DNA from: Clitopilus passeckerianus
Taxonomy: Eukaryota > Basidiomycota > Agaricomycetes > Agaricales > Entolomataceae
Assembly (NCBI GenBank): GCA_944990035.1
Contig: CALYLX010000121.1
Location: forward strand, 248,001-312,000
Length of the DNA stretch: 64,000 nucleotides
Direction: 5' to 3'
Numbering within the stretch: position 1 is the stretch's first letter; each line of letters opens with the position of its first letter. Of the stretch, positions 50,456-64,000 are shown in pieces. The translations under genes and the position numbers were made by a program. The notes under the pieces were generated by a model. The model searched no databases. It saw only the letters and a program-made list of their open reading frames with translations, and had not been told where the DNA came from.

Positions 50456-51618
50456 TCAGTGCCGGCCACGTTTTGAAAGTTCGTTGATATTATTGGGATC
50501 GTACGTCCTGGGAGGAGGGTGGAGGACGGCCGGTTCCTCCATGCCACTGTCAACCTCTTCCGAGTCCGCATAGTAATCGTATTTTTCTTCTTGGGTATAA
50601 GAGGTAGGCCTTTGAGGTTTACCCCCTCCACGAGCACCCTTCTTGCCGCCCGGTCGTAGGGAGGCAGGATGCATAGGGGTAGGCGAAGCAGGCTGGGAAG
50701 AACTCCGACGGAGTATCCCAGGTCTGGCAGAGTGCCGACCATTAGCAGTGGAACGGCGGCGGCCACCACGAGCGACAGGAGTCTTGTATATTGAGCTAGC
50801 ACAGCTAGACGAACGGGACATGGAAGGCGGCCCAACTTCAGCATCTGCGCTGGCCGCAGCTCTCCTTTTCGCATTGCGATATTTAGTCCATCGCCAATAA
50901 CCGACTCCAACAACGAAGACGCCAATGATGGCGAAGGAGATGCCTAGGCCGATGGACGCTGACTCGCGGGGAGTGGATTTGCCGAAGATAGCTTCCATGA
51001 CGGAGGTAGTGGTAGGGATAGTAGTCGAAGCGGTCGAGGTCGCATTGGCATTTGTTAGTGAAGCTGATGCCTGGGGTAAAAGAGCTTCAGCTTTCTCGAG
51101 GCGTGCTTCAGGATTACTAGAGGCGGGGGCTAGGGTACGTGATCAGCTAGGGATGCCATGCAAGACGGAGAATGGAGCTCACTGCCGACAGAAAAAGGGG
51201 GCGACTCGTATCTAGCCCCAGAGGCCTCTTCGAGGATAAAGACGAAATTTTCACCGCCTGACAGTTCTGGCGCAGTTCTAGGGGTATGAAGTTAGTAAGC
51301 GTCGATGTGATTCAGGTGGTTAACTCACATTTGGTATGAATAGGTGCCTGGGGCCGTATCGTCCTGGGGAGGGGATTGAGGGTTACATTTATCCCTATTA
51401 TCATCCGCGAAAGCACTGCATAACAAGAGCTTGGGTGCCTTTAGACGAAGGGAAGATATCCATTTTACAGGGACAACGTCGCCAGCGACGAATTTATCAC
51501 CCGTGGAGGGGGAGAACCAATTGACACCAGAACTGGACCCTTGGGCTAACCCTTGTTGCGTCGCGCAAAGGATAAGAAATGGCCTCAAGGCTATTTTCCT
51601 GGTGAAGAAGCACGCCAT
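50456..51618 (-). CDS. Single-pass membrane protein with KNH/Kre9-like ectodomain
   Basis: Start at the ATG at 51618 gives a signal peptide (MACFFTRKIALRPFLILCAT). An upstream in-frame ATG at 51762 lies only 14 bp from a TATA box and is unlikely to be used. The ectodomain has NWFSPSTGDKFVAGDVVPVKW, typical of the Ser/Thr-rich KNH (Kre9/Knh1-like) domain of fungal surface proteins, and later RTAPELSGGENFVFILEEAS. A Thr/Ser/Ala stalk follows, then one transmembrane helix (SIGLGISFAIIGVFVVGVGYW) with positive residues after it, then a cytosolic tail rich in Ser, Arg, Pro and Gly, ending NELSKRGRH. It may sense or anchor at the cell wall; function is inferred only from domain type. Related fungal proteins are often GPI-anchored; this one appears to have a true membrane span. 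Confidence 0.7.
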
Positions 51619-51775
51619 CCGAGGAGAGGTGTGCGAAAGAACGATAAAAAGATCAAGCAGTTGAGCTTTTGGATACGACCAGCGAATTGAGTTGAATAGG
51701 AGTAATGCTTTTGAAGCGGTGATGGATGTCGTTGAAGACCAAGAAGTTTGCAAGCCAACCATGCATCTTGAGGGG

Positions 51776-51783
51776 TATTTATA
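51776..51783 (-). promoter_or_regulatory. TATA box of the KNH-like membrane protein gene
   Basis: TATAAATA on the minus strand, 158 bp before the chosen ATG at 51618, implying a 5' leader of about 100 bp or more. Confidence 0.4.
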
Positions 51784-52204
51784 CTGGAATAGACCTGACC
51801 ACGAATAGGGTGGCTCTGACTTCTCCTAATTGAAGAAGGGCTACCATTAAGGAGGCACCTCAATCTTTGCACAATCTAGGGATAGTAGGTCAGAAGAGGT
51901 GCCTTCAGAAGCCAGATGGAACATTGCACCATTGAATTTTAGGTTTGCCTTATGCTGGACTGCGTCGCTGGACCATGGCCACAGGCAAACACGATGATTT
52001 TTCCTAGGTGGAAGGGGAACACGAAGCTCTCGTCAGCTGGTAAGATAGCCACATTTGCTTTGAGGTTTCGCACGCTTTCTCTAGAACCAATCTGAGCTGC
52101 ACCAACATGGAGCTTGACGCGGTTAAATAGATAATATTCGACAATGACATCCTACATCAGGTGTTTATACTGGTAATCCTTCTCGGAAACGACTGGTGAT
52201 AATT

Positions 52205-53805
52205 CTATATCTTTGCGAAGCCAAGGGTCCTATCGCCTGCATTCCAGCTGGAATAGTAATGCTTCAAGAGCGATCCACCAATAATCGATCCATAGAATTC
52301 GATCTCCCATGCATTGATCATCGTCTGACAGAGCGACGGGTTGCCCTCAAACGGTCCAACATTGAGCTCATTGCTGGGGAGCGTAAGGTTGAAAGGCTCT
52401 CCGGTGACCGAGGTGAAGGTGAAGTCGATGACAGCTGGTAGCTGGTCGATCTTTGAGCAGGGAATTCCATACGCGCCAGGAAGGTCGGGGTTGGGTTTGA
52501 TTTCGGGTGAGATCAAGCCATATATGGACTGGAAAACCGGGTTCAGTTTAGGTGTGCGACAGAAAAAAGCTATCACAAACCTCAGTGATGTTCTTGGTGA
52601 AGACCAGATTGCTAGTTCCGGTGTCAAAGATCACGTTCACGGGTTGGGAAAGCCCATCCGTGCTCTTTCCGTTAACAACAATACGATTGGTGTCGAGAGC
52701 CCAGAATTGACCAGTCTCGGCTCTGACTGGAGCTTTGATTAACGGCCCATTGAATTTGGTCGAGTCAACACCCCCAAGCGTCAATTCTGCCTTGCCAACA
52801 GATTTCGGGGTAAGGTAGAAGCTGTATACATCTGGGGGACATGTGAGCGGTTGTTCGGTGTTGGAGAGATAAACACTTGACACTCACTTGGAAGCCCTAG
52901 CTCCACCAGTTTACCGAAGTATGAAGATGGGTCTGTTGAGAGCCCCATTATTCCATCGATAGGACTGTCCTGGAAGGCCAAGGATTGACTATGGACGCAG
53001 GCTTAGTGCGTCTGATTCAGATGGAGCACTTAAGTCTACACGTACTTCACAATGGCGTAGAATGGCACCTCTGGAACCGTGAGACCAGCAACGGAAACCG
53101 TATCTTGTACCTCAAATGCTGTTAATGTCCATTCTGGGTCGTCCTGTGAAGAGTACCATTAGACCTCGGAAAATCCGAATGGTTCCTAAAGGTAAACTGA
53201 CCACGTTGTCTGGGGTTACACCTGTACCCGTCGCAAACTGCAACCAAAGCCCGTCTCCGTTATCAATGTATTTGTAGGTCGAGCTCTTGTCCCAGTCAAA
53301 GCGACGCTGCTTGGTGCAATCCGTTGTGCAATTTTTGCCTTCAAGACAATCAGCAAGCTGGAGTGTCTTGCAAACGAACGAACAAACCAGGAACTTCGAA
53401 CGTGTCTGAGCCTGTGTCGAATACCACGCTAAGAGTTTGCGGAGGTGTTCCAACTGAGCAGAGGGATGTGAGCGAGATTCAAGAAACTATTGGTGATGGG
53501 CCGTACTTTGGATGTCCCCATACCACCTGAACAAGGGCGGAAAACAACTTGAGAAGTGTATCCTTTGGTTGAGCAAAAGGCGAAACTCACTGGAGATCTG
53601 TCCCCTTGAAGTAATTCTTCAACGGAAGATTCTTCTGCTGGGGAGCTCCTTTCTTTTGCTCAGTTGACCTTCTCGTTAGCTCTGCTCCTCTCAGTTCCCT
53701 GGGGATGGAACGAGAACTCAGGCTGATGGTCGTCGGAGAAAGAGCATGAGCCAGTTCGGAGGCGCCAGCGAGCAGAGAAAGTGAGAGAATATGAGAGGTT
53801 TTCAT
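52205..53805 (-). CDS. Secreted pepsin-like aspartic protease (A1)
   Basis: A peptidase family A1 endoprotease. The ATG at 53805 starts a signal peptide (MKTSHILSLSLLAGASELAHA), followed by a basic propeptide with RRSTEQKKG. Short exons then read WYGDIQ, VGTPPQTLSVVFDTGSDTFEVPG (first catalytic motif DTGS), KNCTTDCTKQRRFDWDKSST, PIDGIMGLS, ALDTNRIVVNG, then VIFDTGTSNLVF (second motif DTGT). It ends FYGSIIGGSLLKHYYSSWNAGDRTLGFAKI-like, with TGA/TAA at 52205. Two candidate junctions after the first motif would create a stop; the one I use (acceptor just before GKNCTTDC) restores a Cys pair common in A1 enzymes. The signal and propeptide indicate an extracellular or vacuolar enzyme. A TATA box lies 44 bp upstream. 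Confidence 0.82.
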
Positions 53806-54219
53806 CTTGTTCGATATTGACTGAGAGTTGTAAATTCATTTTATGAGGTTTATATACGCATTGTCGAGGGTATCCATGCGGCTTGAGATGTCCGGCGTCG
53901 AGGCATAAGTGAGTTCGGGTCCTAGTCCAACGATGATGATGGTGTGAAGTTAGGGAAATCTGCACAGCACGTCGCTGCGCCATCTCCGACCTACAAGGGA
54001 TATATCATGCTCAAGGCCTATGGCATATGTAACTCATGGATCACACCGGAAGTCTTCGGCGTCATTCTAGCTCTGTAATAGTAATGTGCGACTAATCTAC
54101 AAAAAGGTGATTGTATGTGAAGAATGAAGAGGTCGAGACTAGATATAACGAATTGCCAATGAAATAAAATGGTGATCATGGAACACGCCAAGGCCCCTCC
54201 AGTTTGAAACCTCTCAACC
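53806..54219. other. Intergenic between RPB1 and the aspartic protease
   Basis: Promoter of the protease on the left and the 3' flank of RPB1 on the right. No gene seen. Confidence 0.45.
53849..53856 (-). promoter_or_regulatory. TATA box of the aspartic protease gene
   Basis: TATATAAA on the minus strand, 44-51 bp before the ATG at 53805. Confidence 0.5.
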
Positions 54220-60766
<6,547 letters not shown>

Positions 60767-61877
60767 TGCGAATGGTTTTGGGTAAAGCCTTGAGAGTGAT
60801 TAGGTTGAAAAGCGAGTTCGACCCCGAATTCCAACAATAAAAAGATATAGAAGTTGCTCCAAATGAGGTATAGGCGTCAAAAGCGAGGGTAATTAATGTC
60901 CAAGGGAGCTTTTAAGATGTTTTGAAGAAGAGAGAGGCGCCAGACGAAAATTGACGACACGACCCCAAAACTTGCTGTCAAAGGGCCGGAAAAGGGTGAG
61001 CCAAGCGTGTCCTGAGCGTTCAGACGACTGAATTCGTTTGGCTGGACTTGCAGAGAGCGTTAAGAGAGAGCAGGAGGTCGCAATACTGCGAACCGACGAG
61101 CTGTGTGGTGGTGGTTGGGGCACAACCAACGATGGTGACAAGTTTTCTGACTCCGCTACAATTTCATGACGGCCCCGCTGGCCCACACGCACAGCCACAA
61201 CCAATCTTTCCTGCATGTTTCTTTCTTCGCAGGCTTCACTGCTCTCATCGGCGTTGACGTTGACCTGCACAGCGTTGGCATTGACTCACACATCCTTGAA
61301 CTCGAATTAAAAGCTCTGCTTTCTGGGTTGGAAGATCGGATTTGGTCAGCATCATATAAGCAGCCTCAAGCGGCGGCGGCGGCCGTGAAGCACATGCCCT
61401 CTTCGTCATCTCTTGTCCTCTGTTCTCGACGATTCTCCGAGTTTCGCATGTACCATCATCGCCTACCAAGCTTCTGAAGGACATCTGTCAATTGCAAGCG
61501 CTTCAGCAGCCGGATTTGATACAGAAGAAGGATTAATCTGGAGGGAAGAGGGCATTATCTGCTTGTAATCAGTAGCTCTTGATCCTGTATCCGTCTTGTA
61601 GTATTTTGAGCAATCCATGAATCAACAGTATGTGAAGGAGAAGGCATTTTACTCCCATTCCACTTGTGCTCTCTCAAGTTGCATTTCGTAGCAGCAGTGA
61701 AAATACGCCCTCTCAAACTCCGAGCTCGCATCAGTGGTAGAAAAAAAGTATATACGCAGAACTAAACAAAACTACTCTAGATACAGGAAAGAATGACATA
61801 CTATCTACGTCAATCCCAATAATGGTCCATCATGAAGCTCAAAGAAGTCCTTCCAATCAATGTTGCCATATCCACCT
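60767..61877. other. RPB1 promoter region and 3' flank of the TMEM184-like gene
   Basis: Minus-strand frames at 60893-61270 and 61245-61484 contain a GGC-repeat-encoded Pro run but no motif. A short CGG-type run lies near 61372-61384. No gene is supported. Confidence 0.45.
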
Positions 61878-63845
61878 TTACGTCCTTCTCCCACCGCCGA
61901 CTCCTCCACCCCCAAATCCATCCGCAACGGGTGATGGCGAAGGTGCTAACCTTACATGCTCGTCATAGCTCGGTCTTGCACCTTGAGGAGGGAACACACC
62001 TCCATTCTCTTGGGTAGGATGTCCAGATCCCAGACTAACGTTTCTCATCGCATAATCCCTACCACCGGTCCCGTACCCCTCGACATCACGGTTTGGCTGA
62101 ACGACATATGGCGAAGTTCTAGCCGTTGACACTCCGAAGGCTTCTCCGAAATTCATCTTTGTCCTCCCGTGTTCGTTGACGTGGGGCCGATCTTGAGGGG
62201 TGGCTTTCCCTCGAGAGGAGAGGAAATACCATCTGAGCGACGTCCAGATTTCTTGTGCGAAATCCGAATAGTTGATGCTAGTAGACTCATGTCAGTGCGT
62301 ACAAGTAGCATAGTGTTAAAACGGAACTTACGAATCCCACAACGGCCTCCAGATACTCGTGGCTTTCTGGCCTGAACTCCGTCTGTACTCGCTCACTGGG
62401 TAAGCCCACGCCATTAGGGCAGCAAAGAAGACCATCTACAAAACATCGTCAGTCAATCAGATACTCTGGCTATGACGATGAATGAGTTACCTCAATACAG
62501 ATGGCCAAGGCATTCAGACCATTAGCAATGTTGGTACTGGTCCAATATTTTGTTTCTTTGATCACTCTGTCCTCTAGTGCGCTGAACTGGGAGGCAATCA
62601 GTCGTTAGGATCCAGCAGTACAAGGGCAGAGAGGAACATAGAACATACCACAAACGACTGGTAGAAAGTGAAGACAACAATCAACTTTATACACAAGAAC
62701 TTGGCCAAGGGCCGCTTCCCTTTGAGCTCTTCAGCAGTAAGGCCGTAGAACACCAGCAGGCCATAAAGGGCAATACTACATGAAAATGTTAGTCACGAGC
62801 CGTGGTCAAATCGAAATCACAAGCCTAACCTGATGCTGACGAAATCGACGGCTTCTAGGTAGACATTGGCGAAGTGCGGGCTGAATCCAGCAGACTCGCA
62901 CAAAACATTGTAGTGTTCACAGATAATTCCAACGACGGAGACAACTATCAGGAGGAATATCTGTTAGGAAGTCAAGTCAAGCAGAGCTAGACACCCCCAC
63001 TTACGAGGTCGAATGATCACATATTGCAAAACGGACCATTTGACGGTATACATGAAATATGACTTTGTGGGCCGGTATCTCCAGAAACAGAACTATTGAG
63101 GGCGTCAGAATGTAGGATCTCGTAGGACCAATCCTACGTACGGGTATAGGCAACGGTCGCTTATCCTTGCGCTCCAAGGCGTCTTCGGCTGATCTTCCAG
63201 TTGATGTAGCAGCAACGTATTCAATCAACAGTAAACTGGAGCAGAGTCGTCAGAAATCTTGAGAATGAGCGACAATATGGCATTGCCACTCACAGGAATG
63301 CACTGATAGTCACGGCTTCGTAGGCTGAATGAGATGAGTGAGCGAGTTTCGAGAAGACGAAGGGAATAGGCACAACATACCGACTTCAATTAATGAGTAG
63401 TAAGTGTAATGGCGGAAGTAACGATACGAAAAGAATGATATGACAGCGTAGACAGGCGGCATGTAAAGGATGCGCAATCTGGTCGAGTATAAGCGTCACC
63501 GGGAAGTTTTGAGAGACGAGAATGGCATACATTTGTCGCTGTTCAAGGGAATTGGTATAACTCCTACAAGACGACTGGAGTCAGAGTTGGTTTTAGGGTC
63601 ACTGGAAGACCGACGCACCTGCAATGCCGCAGAACAGAAAAGAGAGATATGAGGACGGTCTATCGGCCGGTATTCTAGGTTAGCATTTGGAAATACATCA
63701 TCAGGACCCTTGAACGCACCAAAGCCGCGCATCCTCCTGCAACCGCCCATCCTATCCTATGGTAATCCCAATCTATTCCATCCGAGCTCCAAAATCCCGA
63801 TTGGTCGACGTCTATTTGATTCGTTGTATTGCAGAAGGCAACCAT
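61878..63845 (-). CDS. TMEM184/DUF300-type multi-pass membrane protein
   Basis: A member of the DUF300 (organic solute transporter Ost-alpha/TMEM184) family of seven-helix membrane proteins; in fungi they are thought to sit in internal membranes, function unclear. It starts at the ATG at 63845 (MVAFCNTTNQIDVDQSGFWS). Exons give HRIGWAVAGGCAAL/TVLISLFSVLRHC, LRILYMPPVYAVISFFSYR, YEAVTISAFLLLLIEYVA, the PTKSYFMYTVKWSVLQYVIIRP-like segment across an intron, SIALYGLLVFYGL, KFLCIKLIVVFTFYQSF, and ALAICIEMVFFAALMAWAYPVSEY. The tail is Gly- and Pro-rich (GGGGVGGGRRT) and probably cytosolic; it follows FGEAFGVSTARTSPYVVQPN. About eight short introns. Length and word order fit the family. Confidence 0.82.
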
Positions 63846-64000
63846 TTACTGTCGAGTCCTCTGTTGGCTTTCAAAGCTTCCTTCCTCCTCCTTGATGGTA
63901 TTCTTGGGGACTGACGTAGGAAAGGGGACCTGAGATTCGGAAGAGCGGTAATATATAGATGGCGGAGCGAAAGCAAGGAGTGGATCCACTCAGCCTGGCA
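63846..64000. other. 5' flank of the TMEM184-like gene
   Basis: Non-coding as far as can be seen. On the minus strand it shows a TATATATTAC-like stretch near 63950-63958 that could be a core promoter. Confidence 0.3.

Overview
The window is nuclear DNA from a filamentous fungus, most likely a basidiomycete of the Agaricomycetes type. The genes are dense and on both strands. Almost every recognisable gene is cut by short GT-AG introns of about 50-80 bp. The content is typical of such genomes: Atg17, eL19, a MYST acetyltransferase, an EFM5-type methyltransferase, a dynamin-like GTPase, a Prp43-like helicase, RPB1, a TMEM184/DUF300 membrane protein, secreted S10 and A1 proteases, a type-B carboxylesterase, a BTB-like protein and an F-box relic. 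I cannot name the species. All exon structures are my reading of splice sites, without transcript evidence.

Layout. 1-5.8 kb: an autophagy scaffold (Atg17) and a BTB-like gene. 5.8-12 kb: gene-poor, with one decayed F-box gene. 12-19.7 kb: an astacin-like zinc metalloprotease with a long repeated tail, a secreted carboxylesterase on the other strand, and ribosomal protein eL19. 20-27.2 kb: a housekeeping block with the MYST acetyltransferase, the EFM5-like methyltransferase (tail to tail with it) and the dynamin-like GTPase. 27.4-39.8 kb: a rearranged, duplicated stretch. An intact gene of unknown family and an intact serine carboxypeptidase lie at the two ends on the plus strand. One broken copy of each lies between them on the minus strand. 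39.9-43.1 kb: the DEAH/Prp43-type helicase. 43.5-49 kb: an unusual minus-strand array of diverged tandem repeats, each carrying a conserved splice-donor-like site. It has a TATA box at its upstream end and a possible small secreted protein gene at its downstream end. 50.4-53.8 kb: a single-pass membrane protein with a KNH-like ectodomain and a secreted aspartic protease. 54.2-60.8 kb: RPB1, the largest RNA polymerase II subunit. 61.9-63.85 kb: the TMEM184-like membrane protein.

The genes do not form a pathway. Four secreted or surface hydrolase genes (carboxylesterase, two S10 loci, A1 protease) suggest a saprotrophic or secretory lifestyle, and all except the broken S10 copy have a clear TATA box 40-50 bp before the start codon. 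The most unusual items are the 43.5-49 kb repeat array, the eightfold repeat in the metalloprotease tail, the inverted duplications with one dead copy each, the perfect 25-bp hairpin at 27.4 kb, and the alternating Tyr/Phe heptads of the RPB1 tail.
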